Shown: piece by piece, positions 27,289-36,823 of the stretch
Numbering within the stretch: the stretch's first letter is position 1
Layout: the number at the start of each line of letters is the position of its first letter
Assembly (NCBI RefSeq): GCF_003568665.1
Contig: NZ_QXMH01000002.1
Coordinates: forward strand, 992,001-1,056,000
Length of the DNA stretch: 64,000 nt
From: Chitinophaga alhagiae
GTDB taxonomy: Bacteria > Bacteroidota > Bacteroidia > Chitinophagales > Chitinophagaceae
Direction of reading: 5' to 3'
Made by a program: the position numbers and the translations under genes
Notes under the pieces: model-generated
What the model was told of the DNA's origin: nothing
Seen by the model: only the letters and a program-made list of their open reading frames with translations
The model's database searches: none

Positions 27289-27452
27289 AGCTTTGATAAG
27301 TTTTAATGATTCTGAAACAGGGATTATTAATTACAAACAGAGCCGCAACCTGCTGCAACAGGGAGCGGCTCTTTCACAACCCTTTATCCGTAAGCGGATT
27401 TTCGGTACGTATTCATACAATAGATTTTGGTTGACGGTTAGATTGCTACTAA

Positions 27453-28385
27453 CTATTGAATAATGTATATGCCTTCCGACCGGAGCAATTGTTTGTCTGT
27501 TAACCTGCAGAGCACTTCCAGCGCTTTTTCCGCACCTACGTTCCGCCTGAAGGAAGTGGATATCCTGATCTGCTCTATGCCCGGTTCCATGATCCGGATG
27601 TTGACGTTATATACCCGTTCCAGGTCTTTCACAATATCTTCCATGGTCTCGTTGTCATAGGCCAGGTTGCCCTGTTTCCATGGCGCGGCCTCTGTAATGG
27701 CCGTTTTTATGGCGGCGGGAACGGTCTCTTCCGGGCGGTCTACTTTCAGCTGCTGGCCGCCGGTGAGGGTAGCGGCCTGCTGGTGGCCGTAGTTGACGCT
27801 CACCTTGCCCCTGTTCACGGATACGATAATGTTTTTCAGGCCCGGGTACGCCTTGATATTAAAAGCGGTGCCCAATACGGTGGTAGACACGCTGCCGGTA
27901 TGTATCACAAAAGGCACCTGTTCCGCGTGCTGCACGTCAAAATAGGCCTCGCCGGAAAGGTACACTTCCCGTTTGCCGCCGCTGAACTGCGCGGGGTACT
28001 CCAGCGTGCTGGCGGCGTTGAGCCATACCTGCGTACTGTCTGGCAGCAGCAGGTGCTTAAATTCCGAGCGGGCGGTATGGTTGCGGGTAAGCGGCGGGGC
28101 GGGCTGCCACCAGAGTGCCACGCCCAGCAGCAGCACGGCGGCGGCGGCCATGCTCCAGCGCAGGCCGCGCTTTGCTTTGCGCAGCACCAGCGCACCGTTG
28201 CCGTCTACATAAGGCGGCGCGGCGGGCGGTTCCTGCCCCTGCGCGGCATACAGCTCGCGCACCAGGTCCCTGAGCGCCTCATCTCCGGAAGACCGGCGCA
28301 CGTATGCAAAGAACTCTTCGTACTCCTTCCTGGAGCATTTACCGGCAGTATACTGCCGGAATAAGTATTTGATCCGCTCTTCCAT
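27453..28385 (-). CDS. FecR-domain anti-sigma factor
   Basis: A 310-residue protein from ATG 28385 (MEERIKYLFRQYTAG), the start typical of Bacteroidota FecR proteins; the open frame extends 17 codons further upstream. A cytoplasmic N-terminal region binds the sigma factor, one membrane helix follows (AAAAVLLLGVALWW, about 78-91), and then the periplasmic FecR domain (LPDSTQVWLNAASTLEYP, about 113-130) and the DUF4974-like C-terminus (VLCRLTDKQLLRSEGIYII). It should hold the ECF sigma factor inactive until the STN domain of the SusC transporter signals ligand binding. It lies between the sigma and susC genes. Confidence 0.93.
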   Translation of the reverse strand: MEERIKYLFRQYTAGKCSRKEYEEFFAYVRRSSGDEALRDLVRELYAAQGQEPPAAPPYVDGNGALVLRKAKRGLRWSMAAAAVLLLGVALWWQPAPPLTRNHTARSEFKHLLLPDSTQVWLNAASTLEYPAQFSGGKREVYLSGEAYFDVQHAEQVPFVIHTGSVSTTVLGTAFNIKAYPGLKNIIVSVNRGKVSVNYGHQQAATLTGGQQLKVDRPEETVPAAIKTAITEAAPWKQGNLAYDNETMEDIVKDLERVYNVNIRIMEPGIEQIRISTSFRRNVGAEKALEVLCRLTDKQLLRSEGIYIIQ

Positions 28386-28466
28386 TTCGGGGTGCTTGTA
28401 TTGGTGTACGTGGATTAGAAAAGTTGTAACCTTCAACAGGGAAGACGAAGCAAAAAGAAGATGTTC

Positions 28467-29051
28467 CTATTCGCCCGCAAAATATTTCAGAAAAAAGAGG
28501 GAAAGGGGGCCGGAAGTTTTGAGAATGAAGCTCCTGATAGCGTGGAGGGCGGTAGACAGTTGGTTTTTAACGGTATGCCGGGATATCCGCAGCTCTTTTG
28601 CGATCTGCTGGTAATTAAGGCCTTTCTCCCGGTTCAGCTGGTAAATGAGGCGGCGCCGGGGCGGCAGGTGGGCAATGGCTTTTTGTAGCATGTGATGGTA
28701 TTCCCGGGTCACTACCAGGCTTTCCGTGGCCTGGGCGTTGGGGGAGAGGGAATGCCAGATGGCCTCCCGTAGCCGCTCGTCTGCCGCCGCCTTGCGGAGA
28801 AAGTCTATCACCTTGTTTTCCGTGAGGCGGTACAGCCAGGCTTCCATGTTGTCGATATCACGGAGCTGCGCGCGCTGTTCCCAGAGTTTCATGAACACTT
28901 CCTGGATCACGTCTCCGGCAAACAGGTCTGATCTGGTGAGTTGATGGGCCAGGGCGTACAGGCGGCCTTCATGCTGCCTGAAAATGTCTACAAAAAGCAG
29001 TTCAAGCGCTTTTTCATTGTCGGCGGTAATATGTTGGGTACGCTCTATCAT
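28467..29051 (-). CDS. ECF sigma-70 factor (Bacteroidota FecI-like)
   Basis: A 194-residue protein from ATG 29051 (MIERTQHITADNEKALELLF), chosen over an upstream open frame rich in hydrophobic residues. Region 2 (DVIQEVFMKLWEQR) and region 4 (LPPRRRLIYQLNREKGLNYQQIA then LRISRHTVKNQLSTAL) are both clear and no sigma region 3 is present. It should direct RNA polymerase to the susC promoter after release by the FecR protein. It is the first gene of the sigma-FecR-SusC-SusD set, which reads on the minus strand. Confidence 0.93.
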   Translation of the reverse strand: MIERTQHITADNEKALELLFVDIFRQHEGRLYALAHQLTRSDLFAGDVIQEVFMKLWEQRAQLRDIDNMEAWLYRLTENKVIDFLRKAAADERLREAIWHSLSPNAQATESLVVTREYHHMLQKAIAHLPPRRRLIYQLNREKGLNYQQIAKELRISRHTVKNQLSTALHAIRSFILKTSGPLSLFFLKYFAGE

Positions 29052-29114
29052 TTTTTGGTTGACATCATTTTCGGGGGCAATTAAAAATAACCAAAAAAAA
29101 CATCTTTGCCGCAT

Positions 29115-29152
29115 AAAAAATGCCCGCCTTTTTGGGAGGCGGGCATTTTTTT
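29115..29152. terminator. terminator after the FKBP gene, active in both directions
   Basis: AAAAAATGCCCGCC (29115-29128) pairs with GGCGGGCATTTTTT (29138 onward). The U-run on the minus strand suits the FKBP gene at 29168-29659, and the plus strand also has a T-run. Confidence 0.85.
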
Positions 29153-29167
29153 AAAGAATATCGGTGA

Positions 29168-29659
29168 TCAATAATAGAAGTTATGCAGGGTGATCTCGAA
29201 AACCAGCACGGAGTTGGGCGGTATGCTGCCCATGTTGGCGTTTTTATACCCCAGGCCGGAGGGGACCAGCAGCAGCACCTTGCCGCCTTTGGAAATCTTG
29301 CGGAGGCCTATTTTCCAGCCTTCTATCAGGTTTTCCAGGCGGTACTCCCCCAGGGTGGTCTTTTCTCCCGCGTCAAACTGGTTACCGTTCAGCAGGGTGC
29401 CCACGTAGGTGATGTTCATACGGTCATCCAGCGCAATGGTGTCTCCGGGCGTGCCATGTTCCATTATCTTGTAATGCAGCCCGCTGGTATCTTTCAGCGT
29501 GCCGGTAATGTTGTTCCTGGTGATGTGCTCCTGTATCAGCTGTTCGTCAATGACTGCCTGTTTCACCGGGTCGTAGGGCGGCGGGTTGTCTTTTTTCTTG
29601 CAGGCCGCAAAGATCGAAATGGCCAGGAGGCTTAACAGCCAAAAGTAGTGTCTCTTCAT
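29168..29659 (-). CDS. FKBP-type peptidyl-prolyl isomerase lipoprotein
   Basis: A 163-residue lipoprotein (MKRHYFWLLSLLAISIFAAC, lipobox Cys20). The C-terminal FKBP domain has GDTIALDDRMNITYVGTLLNG, IEGWKIGLRKISKGGK, and LLVPSGLGYKNANMGSIPPNSVLVFEITL, the usual order of family strands. It should catalyse proline isomerisation in the cell envelope and assist protein folding there. The gene lies 12 nt downstream of a second, diverged FKBP lipoprotein on the same strand, so the two look like one operon and probably arose by duplication. Confidence 0.9.
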   Translation of the reverse strand: MKRHYFWLLSLLAISIFAACKKKDNPPPYDPVKQAVIDEQLIQEHITRNNITGTLKDTSGLHYKIMEHGTPGDTIALDDRMNITYVGTLLNGNQFDAGEKTTLGEYRLENLIEGWKIGLRKISKGGKVLLLVPSGLGYKNANMGSIPPNSVLVFEITLHNFYY

Positions 29660-29671
29660 ATGCAGATCGGA

Positions 29672-30184
29672 TTATTTAATGTCCACAAGGGTTACGTCAC
29701 AAATCAGGATGGCATTGGGGGGGATGATGTTCTGCACGCCCTGCGTGCCGAAGGCCAGGGCGGACGGGATGTACATGATGATGCGGCCGCCTTTGGTGAT
29801 CTGCGGCAGGCCTATCTGCCAGCCGGCAATATGGTCTTTGAGCTTGCGCCCGTCAAAAGAGGTGGGCAGGCCCAGGGAAGATTCTATGAGCTTTTCACTG
29901 GGGAGCAGGTAACGTTTGAATACCACCACCGGTATGTTCTCGCGGCGGATGGAGTCACGGCCGTTCCCTTCTTTCACCACCTTGTAGCACAGCCCGCTGG
30001 GGTGTATCACCAGGCCGGAGTCCAGCTGCCGGGAGCGAAGGTACTCGCGGATGATGCCATTATCCCGGTAAATGGACTCTACCGCGGCATTGGCCGGCAT
30101 TTCGCTCTGGTTTTTCATGCAGGAGGTGAATACCACGGCGGTACAGGCGGTCAGCAGTAAAAAATATAGCGGTCTTTTTATCAT
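29672..30184 (-). CDS. FKBP-type peptidyl-prolyl isomerase-like lipoprotein
   Basis: A 170-residue lipoprotein from ATG 30184 (MIKRPLYFLLLTACTAVVFTSC, lipobox cysteine at residue 22); an in-frame GTG lies 18 nt upstream. The FKBP domain is more diverged than in its neighbour but keeps GWQIGLPQITKGG, YIPSALAFG and IIPPNAILICDVTL. Some active-site aromatics are not obvious, so it could act as a chaperone more than an isomerase. A -7 element lies 29 nt upstream. It is the first gene of the two-gene FKBP unit. Confidence 0.85.
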   Translation of the reverse strand: MIKRPLYFLLLTACTAVVFTSCMKNQSEMPANAAVESIYRDNGIIREYLRSRQLDSGLVIHPSGLCYKVVKEGNGRDSIRRENIPVVVFKRYLLPSEKLIESSLGLPTSFDGRKLKDHIAGWQIGLPQITKGGRIIMYIPSALAFGTQGVQNIIPPNAILICDVTLVDIK

Positions 30185-30212
30185 CTTGTTGCCGGAAATC
30201 ACAAAAGTTCGT

Positions 30213-30220
30213 CAAAAATA
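30213..30220 (-). promoter_or_regulatory. -7 element for the FKBP lipoprotein pair
   Basis: On the minus strand TATTTTTG matches TAnnTTTG exactly, 28 nt before the ATG at 30184. Confidence 0.5.
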
Positions 30221-30255
30221 CAACAGTTAAACGGCCGGGAGGGAAATAATGTTAC

Positions 30256-30289
30256 AAAAAAAATCCCGCCCGGGAGTGCCGGGCGGGAC
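30256..30289 (-). terminator. Rho-independent terminator after groEL
   Basis: GTCCCGCCCGG and CCCGGGCGGGAT form a strong GC-rich stem with a 4-nt loop on the minus strand, followed by a run of U residues. Confidence 0.85.
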
Positions 30290-30315
30290 AGGAATATCGG
30301 ATAACCGGTGGCGGA

Positions 30316-32278
<1,963 letters not shown>

Positions 32279-32388
32279 TGTCAATCTATTTTTAAAGACT
32301 TGTTTATGTGTATTAAGGAGATAATTTGACGGAATTTCCCTTTACGAAGATTGTGCCAACCGGCTATTCGGGTCAAATTTTCAGGAAC

Positions 32389-32421
32389 CAAAGATAATCA
32401 AATTGGTGAGGGACTGACAAG
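32389..32421 (-). promoter_or_regulatory. promoter for groES-groEL
   Basis: On the minus strand a -33-like CTTG (32418-32421) is followed after 21 nt by TATCTTTG (32389-32396), an exact TAnnTTTG match. Spacing is 1-2 nt longer than usual. The leader would be about 105 nt. Confidence 0.5.
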
Positions 32422-32506
32422 AAATGCCATTTTTTCATTTTTGGCTGTCAAAAGCCCTGTTCGTGGCAGTTTTTTTGTCTGCCGCCGGGGCAGTGGGGAA
32501 GTATTT

Positions 32507-32537
32507 TTTAAAAAGTCCCTGTAAAACAGTAGATTTG
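32507..32537 (+). promoter_or_regulatory. promoter for nusB
   Basis: TTTA (32507-32510), a 19-nt spacer and TAGATTTG (32530-32537), an exact TAnnTTTG match, lie 22 nt upstream of the start at 32560. Confidence 0.55.
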
Positions 32538-32559
32538 CGGCCATTTTCCTAAGCGTACA

Positions 32560-33489
32560 ATGATCAGTAGAAGAAACATCCGGGTAAAAGTTATGCAAAC
32601 GCTGTATGCCATGGACACCATGGAGCAGGGCGCCGTGAAACCGGGCACTGCCACGAGTTTGCTGAATGAGAAATTGGACCAGACCTGCCAGATTTTCACT
32701 TATTTGCTGTATACTATTGCCCGTGTGGCGCAGTATGCGGAAACAGACGCGCAGGCCAGGGCCTCCAAACACCTGCCCAGCGCGGAAGATCTGTCTGTCA
32801 ACACCAAAATAGCCGGGAACGATTTTGTGTTCCAGGTATTGGGAGACAAAGGGTTCCAGGTGAACCTGGATACCTGGAAGCTGCGGCGGTTCGAAGACGT
32901 GGAACTGGTGCGCAAGCTGTATAACCAGCTGACGGACAGTGAGGTGTATAAAAACTACATTGCCGTGCCTTCCCGCGATAAAGCCTCCGAGAAACAGATC
33001 GTTGAATATATTTACAAAGAGGTGCTGGACAAGAGCGAGCTGTTCCGCCAGCATATGGAAGACAGTTTCCTGCACTGGGGAGACGATGAGGAGATGATGG
33101 GCATACTGGTGGGCAACTACCTGTCAAAGCCCCAACTGTTCAACTTCCTGCAGCTGATCAGCCATGAAAAGCTGGAATATGCCAGGGAACTGCTCACCAC
33201 GGGCATCAACAAGAAAGATTACTGCCTGGAGCTGATCAAACCCAAATTGCAGAACTGGGACCCGGAGCGTATTGCGGCGGTAGACATGCTGCTGATGGAA
33301 ATGGGGGTGTGCGAGTTCCTCTATTTTCCCACTATTCCTACAAAAGTGACCATCAATGAGTATATTGACCTGGCCAAGGCTTACAGCACGCCCCAGAGCG
33401 GGCAGTTCGTGAACGGCATACTGGACAATATCCTGAAAGACCTGCAGCAGGCCAACCTGGTGCAGAAAGTGGACCGTACCAAAAAATAA
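32560..33489 (+). CDS. nusB: transcription antitermination factor NusB, long Bacteroidota form
   Basis: A 309-residue protein, about twice the length of the E. coli protein. It opens with the family start MISRRNIRVKVMQTLYAMD. The second half carries the NusB helical core, with LIKPKLQNWDPERIAAVDMLLMEMGVCEFLYFP (about 225-257) containing the usual DMLLM helix and a conserved final segment. The extra middle part is typical of the phylum. It should bind boxA RNA with S10 and promote rRNA antitermination. It leads a unit with a DUF1573 lipoprotein and yajC, 2 nt and then 37 nt apart. Confidence 0.9.
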   Translation: MISRRNIRVKVMQTLYAMDTMEQGAVKPGTATSLLNEKLDQTCQIFTYLLYTIARVAQYAETDAQARASKHLPSAEDLSVNTKIAGNDFVFQVLGDKGFQVNLDTWKLRRFEDVELVRKLYNQLTDSEVYKNYIAVPSRDKASEKQIVEYIYKEVLDKSELFRQHMEDSFLHWGDDEEMMGILVGNYLSKPQLFNFLQLISHEKLEYARELLTTGINKKDYCLELIKPKLQNWDPERIAAVDMLLMEMGVCEFLYFPTIPTKVTINEYIDLAKAYSTPQSGQFVNGILDNILKDLQQANLVQKVDRTKK

Positions 33490-33491
33490 TC

Positions 33492-33941
33492 ATGTTACGT
33501 ATGAAACTATTCTTATACCCGTTGGCAGCCATTGGCCTGCTGCTGGCAGCCTGCAACGGCGGCGGGGAGGGCGGCGGCAAGCAGCCGGTTTCCACCAATG
33601 CTGCGGACACCGGCAAGGTGGCTGTCATGACATTTGAGAAGGAGGTGCATGATTTCGGCAAGGTAACGCAGGGCGAAGTGGTGGAATATTCTTTCAAATT
33701 CACCAACACCGGCAACAAAGACCTGCTGATCCAGAAAGCGGAGGCCAGTTGCGGCTGCACCGTACCGGAGTGGCCCAAAGAGCCCATCAAGCCCGGGGAA
33801 AGCAGCTACATGAAGGTGAAATTTGACAGCCATGGCCGGCCGGAAGGGTATACGGAAAAGGAATTGTTCATCCAGGCCAACACCAACCCTCCGCTGGTGA
33901 CCGGCCCCAGAATTCAATGCGTGATCGTTGCAAAGAAATAG
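33492..33941 (+). CDS. DUF1573 domain lipoprotein
   Basis: A 149-residue lipoprotein (MLRMKLFLYPLAAIGLLLAAC). The start may equally be the ATG at 33501. The DUF1573 domain is one immunoglobulin-like ASH-type sheet with the diagnostic HDFGKVTQGEVVEYSFKFTNTGNKDLLI and ASCGCTVPEW. Its exact role is unknown; in Bacteroidota such proteins are frequent near nusB and yajC. The nusB stop lies 2 nt upstream. Confidence 0.88.
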   Translation: MLRMKLFLYPLAAIGLLLAACNGGGEGGGKQPVSTNAADTGKVAVMTFEKEVHDFGKVTQGEVVEYSFKFTNTGNKDLLIQKAEASCGCTVPEWPKEPIKPGESSYMKVKFDSHGRPEGYTEKELFIQANTNPPLVTGPRIQCVIVAKK

Positions 33942-33978
33942 GTAACTTTACGAGCTTCAAATCAACAAACTACATACG

Positions 33979-34329
33979 ATGTACAACTTATTAAATGTTT
34001 TATTGATGACGCCGCCCCAGGGTGGTGGTCAGGGCGGTTTCGGCGGCATGGGCTCCCTGCTGTTCTTCGGCGGTATGATCCTGGTAATGTGGCTGTTCAT
34101 GATCCGTCCTCAAACCAAAAAAGCCAAACAGCAAAAACAGTTTATCGACAACCTCAGAGAAGGAGATAAAGTGGTGACCATTGCGGGCATCCACGGCAAA
34201 GTAAAAAAGATCAACGAGAACAATACTTTGCAACTGGAAGTGAGCGCCGGTACCTATTTTACCATTGAGCGTTCCGCTGTAAGCATGGAATATACTACCG
34301 CGGTAAACAAAGCTGCTGAAACCAAATAA
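33979..34329 (+). CDS. yajC: preprotein translocase accessory subunit YajC
   Basis: A 116-residue protein with one N-terminal membrane helix (LLFFGGMILVMWLFMIRPQ) and a cytoplasmic domain containing KKAKQQKQFIDNLREGDKVVTIAGIHG. YajC associates with SecDF and the YidC insertase. A strong terminator at 34356-34385 follows, so coaE is likely to have a separate promoter. Confidence 0.93.
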   Translation: MYNLLNVLLMTPPQGGGQGGFGGMGSLLFFGGMILVMWLFMIRPQTKKAKQQKQFIDNLREGDKVVTIAGIHGKVKKINENNTLQLEVSAGTYFTIERSAVSMEYTTAVNKAAETK

Positions 34330-34355
34330 ACTGTTTTCAGCTAAATGAAATAGAG

Positions 34356-34385
34356 AGGCGCTCCATCACCGGAGCGCCTTTTTTT
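34356..34385 (+). terminator. Rho-independent terminator after yajC
   Basis: AGGCGCTCC (34356-34364) and GGAGCGCCT (34371-34379) form a perfect 9-bp stem with a 6-nt loop and a T-run. Confidence 0.9.
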
Positions 34386-34475
34386 ATGCGTACAGATAAC
34401 GCTTTTCGTACTTGTCAGAACTTGACAAAAATGAATACGTTTTTATTTTCTATATTTAGTTTTTTAACGTTAGAC

Positions 34476-35063
34476 ATGCTCATTATCGGTATCACAGGCG
34501 GCATTGGTTCCGGCAAAACCACTGTGGCCAAACTGTTTACATTGCTTGGCATCCCCGTTTACTCGGCAGACGATGCCGCTAAAGAAATCATGACCAAAGA
34601 TGCGCTGCTGGTCCGGCAGATCAAAGAACACTTTGGCCCGGCATCTTATTGTGAAGATGGCAGCCTCAACCGCCAATACATTGCCAACATTGTTTTTAAC
34701 GACAAAGACCAGCTGGAGAAACTCAACTCCCTGGTACACCCCGCCACCATCCGCGATTCCAAGACCTGGGCAGCGCAGCAAAATGCGCCTTATGTGATCA
34801 AGGAAGCCGCGCTCATGTTCGAAACAGAATCTTTCCACCATGTAGACAAAGTGATCATGGTGTATGCCCCGCAGGCGCTGCGCATTCACCGGGTGATGCA
34901 GCGGGACGGCGTGGAGCGGGATGCCGTGCTGGCGCGCATGCACAAGCAGCTGGATGAGAAGATCAAGCTGAAACTGGCGGACTATGTGATCTATAACGAC
35001 GAGCAGCAGATGGTGATACCCCAGGTACTGGCGTTGCACAAACAATTTCTTACGCTTGCCTGA
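34476..35063 (+). CDS. coaE: dephospho-CoA kinase
   Basis: A 195-residue P-loop kinase from ATG 34476. The frame is open upstream for 30 codons, but the family begins with the strand-loop MLIIGITGGIGSGKTT, which contains the Walker A motif at residues 8-16. Further markers are PVYSADDAAKE and the substrate-recognition helix with a conserved leucine run (LVHPATIRD). It phosphorylates dephospho-CoA in the last step of CoA synthesis. CoaD is also in this window, but not adjacent. The yajC-coaE neighbourhood is usual for the phylum. Confidence 0.95.
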   Translation: MLIIGITGGIGSGKTTVAKLFTLLGIPVYSADDAAKEIMTKDALLVRQIKEHFGPASYCEDGSLNRQYIANIVFNDKDQLEKLNSLVHPATIRDSKTWAAQQNAPYVIKEAALMFETESFHHVDKVIMVYAPQALRIHRVMQRDGVERDAVLARMHKQLDEKIKLKLADYVIYNDEQQMVIPQVLALHKQFLTLA

Positions 35064-35183
35064 GAGCTTTATGCGCGCTGGAAGGAACGCGGGGAAAAAG
35101 GCATAACTGCGCACAAAGAGGAGGCACGTCCGCCTGCAAAAAGTACAACTACGCGGCAAACAAAAAAGCATGACCGCTGCCAT

Positions 35184-35212
35184 AAAAAAAGGCCGGAACA
35201 ACGCCCGGCCTT
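35184..35212 (-). terminator. Rho-independent terminator after the aminotransferase gene
   Basis: On the minus strand GGCCGG pairs with CCGGCC across an 8-nt loop and seven U residues follow. Confidence 0.8.
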
Positions 35213-35222
35213 CTGTATCGTT

Positions 35223-36413
35223 TTATTGCAGCTTGCCCAGCCACTCCTTCATTCTTTTCATGCCTTCCTCAATGCGGGGCATACCGGTAGCGTAAGATAT
35301 CCGGATGCACTCCGGCTGGCGGAAAGCCGCGCCGGATACCACGGTCACATTGGCCTTGTGCAGCAGGTACATGCAAAGCTCATCCGCGTTGCTGACCGTT
35401 TCTCCTTCGTAAGACCTGCCAAAAAAGGCGCTTACGTTGGGGAACATATAAAAAGCCCCGTCCGGCTCATTCACCTGCAGGCCCGGTATATTTTTCAGCG
35501 CATTGTAAATGAACGCCCTCCGTTCCCGGAAAGCGGCCACCATTTCCCGGGCCGTGTCCAGCTCGCCGCGCAGGGCCGTAATGGCGCAGCGTTGCGTAAT
35601 GGAGCAGGTGGCGGAGGTGAACTGGCTTTGCACCATGTCTGCCGCTTTGGCTATTTCCAGCGGCGCGGCCAGGTAACCCAGGCGCCAGCCCGTCATGGCA
35701 AAACCCTTGCTCAGGCCGTTGATGATCACCGTTCTGTTCTTCAGCGTGCCAATAGCGGCAATGCTGGCATGCTCCCCTACATAATTGATGTATTCATAGA
35801 TCTCGTCGGAAATGATGAAGACCTGCGGATGTTTTTCAAACACCGCTGCCAGGCCTTCCAGCTCCTGGCGGGAATATACGGAGCCGGTGGGGTTGCAGGG
35901 GGAAGAGAACATGAACAGCCGGGTTTTGGGCGTAATGGCGGCTTCCAGTTGTTCCGGCGTGATCTTGTAATTATTTTCAATGCCGCAGGTCACAAATTTT
36001 ATGTCACCCTGGCACAGCTTCACCAGTTCCGAATAAGTAACCCAGTAGGGAGTGGGTATGATCACTTCGTCTCCCGGGTCTACCAGGCTCAGCACGGCAT
36101 TGGCAATGCTTTGTTTGGCGCCGGTAGATACTACGATCTCTTCGGGGCTGTACGCCAGCCCGTTGTCCCTTTTCAGTTTATAGGCCACGGCCTGCTTGAG
36201 GTCCAGGTAACCGGCTACCGGCGTATAGTGAGTATAACCTTCGTCAATCGCTTTTTTGGCGGCCTCCCGGATGTGGGCCGGCGTATCGAAGTCCGGCTCC
36301 CCGATGCTGAGGTCTACAATGTCTATTCCCTGTGCTTTCAGCTCCCGGCTGAGTTTTGCCATTCTGATGGTCTGCGGTACGGATATCCGTGTTAATCTTT
36401 CTGCTAACTGCAT
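35223..36413 (-). CDS. aspartate-type class I aminotransferase
   Basis: A 396-residue PLP enzyme from ATG 36413 (MQLAERLTRISVPQTIRMAK), with the open frame extending further upstream. Lys236 in NGLSKGFAMTGWR is the Schiff-base lysine; SPCNPTG (171-177) and SDEIYE (202-207) are the usual PLP contacts. It belongs to the Ib group, whose members transfer amino groups between aspartate and 2-oxoglutarate and sometimes act on prephenate or aromatic substrates. A -7 element and terminator bracket it as a single-gene unit. Confidence 0.93.
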   Translation of the reverse strand: MQLAERLTRISVPQTIRMAKLSRELKAQGIDIVDLSIGEPDFDTPAHIREAAKKAIDEGYTHYTPVAGYLDLKQAVAYKLKRDNGLAYSPEEIVVSTGAKQSIANAVLSLVDPGDEVIIPTPYWVTYSELVKLCQGDIKFVTCGIENNYKITPEQLEAAITPKTRLFMFSSPCNPTGSVYSRQELEGLAAVFEKHPQVFIISDEIYEYINYVGEHASIAAIGTLKNRTVIINGLSKGFAMTGWRLGYLAAPLEIAKAADMVQSQFTSATCSITQRCAITALRGELDTAREMVAAFRERRAFIYNALKNIPGLQVNEPDGAFYMFPNVSAFFGRSYEGETVSNADELCMYLLHKANVTVVSGAAFRQPECIRISYATGMPRIEEGMKRMKEWLGKLQ

Positions 36414-36445
36414 GCTTGGTAGAGTTTTTTTTGGATTGACCGCGG

Positions 36446-36453
36446 CAAACCTA
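36446..36453 (-). promoter_or_regulatory. -7 element for the aminotransferase gene
   Basis: On the minus strand TAGGTTTG matches TAnnTTTG exactly and lies 33 nt upstream of the start at 36413. Confidence 0.5.
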
Positions 36454-36618
36454 CGAATTTTAATGCTATGCTGCCATGGCTTCCTGTACCCGCCGCGGGG
36501 CGCAGCGAGAGGCCGGGCGTGCCCCTCCTCGCAACAGGCAGTTGCACATCCCAAATTTTATCAACGGCAAGGTAAACGGCCAACAGCCCGGCGGCCATTA
36601 TTCCCCGTTGGCAGTCAC

Positions 36619-36660
36619 CGGGCCTTATGATGGTATTATCGGGCCTTATGATGGTATTAT
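36619..36660 (+). repeat. two perfect tandem copies of a 21-bp unit
   Basis: Bases 36619-36639 and 36640-36660 are identical, adjacent and in the same direction (unit starts CGGGCCTTATGATGG). Function unknown; recent slippage or duplication is likely. Confidence 0.9.
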
Positions 36661-36675
36661 ATTAACAATACCCCC

Positions 36676-36730
36676 AACCGAACCTCAAGCGAACGTGAAG
36701 CGAACGAGAAGCGAAGGAGAACCGAAGGAG
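36676..36730 (+). repeat. five 11-bp tandem repeats
   Basis: Five units fit a period of 11: AACCGAACCTC, AAGCGAACGTG, AAGCGAACGAG, AAGCGAAGGAG and AACCGAAGGAG. They share the core AA(G/C)CGAA(C/G). Near-identical units suggest either replication slippage or a protein-binding array. Confidence 0.88.
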
Positions 36731-36760
36731 AAGATTGTGAAAATAGTATCAGTTTAAACA

Positions 36761-36796
36761 GGGAAGGCCCGGCCAGTTGTTTGGCCGGGCCTTCCC
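36761..36796 (-). terminator. terminator hairpin after the DUF4397-like gene
   Basis: GGGAAGGCCCGGCCA (36761-36775) pairs perfectly over 15 bp with TGGCCGGGCCTTCCC (36782-36796). Only a modest U-rich tail follows on the minus strand, so strength is uncertain. Confidence 0.65.
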
Positions 36797-36823
36797 GTTC
36801 TATATAGTTGTATTACCGGTGAG

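Larger units (their letters stand above)
36414..36823. other. 410-nt gap with tandem repeats, no supported gene
   Basis: The gap holds the minus-strand promoter of the aminotransferase gene, a two-copy 21-bp repeat, a five-copy 11-bp repeat and a long terminator hairpin. A 93-codon plus-strand frame covers the repeats but its composition (repetitive and Arg/Pro-rich) does not look like a real gene. Confidence 0.6.

Noticed and set aside
36476-36757. 93-codon plus-strand open frame in the repeat-containing gap
   Set aside because: It simply runs across the 21-bp and 11-bp tandem repeats, so its sequence is an artefact of repeats. No promoter or family signal supports it.
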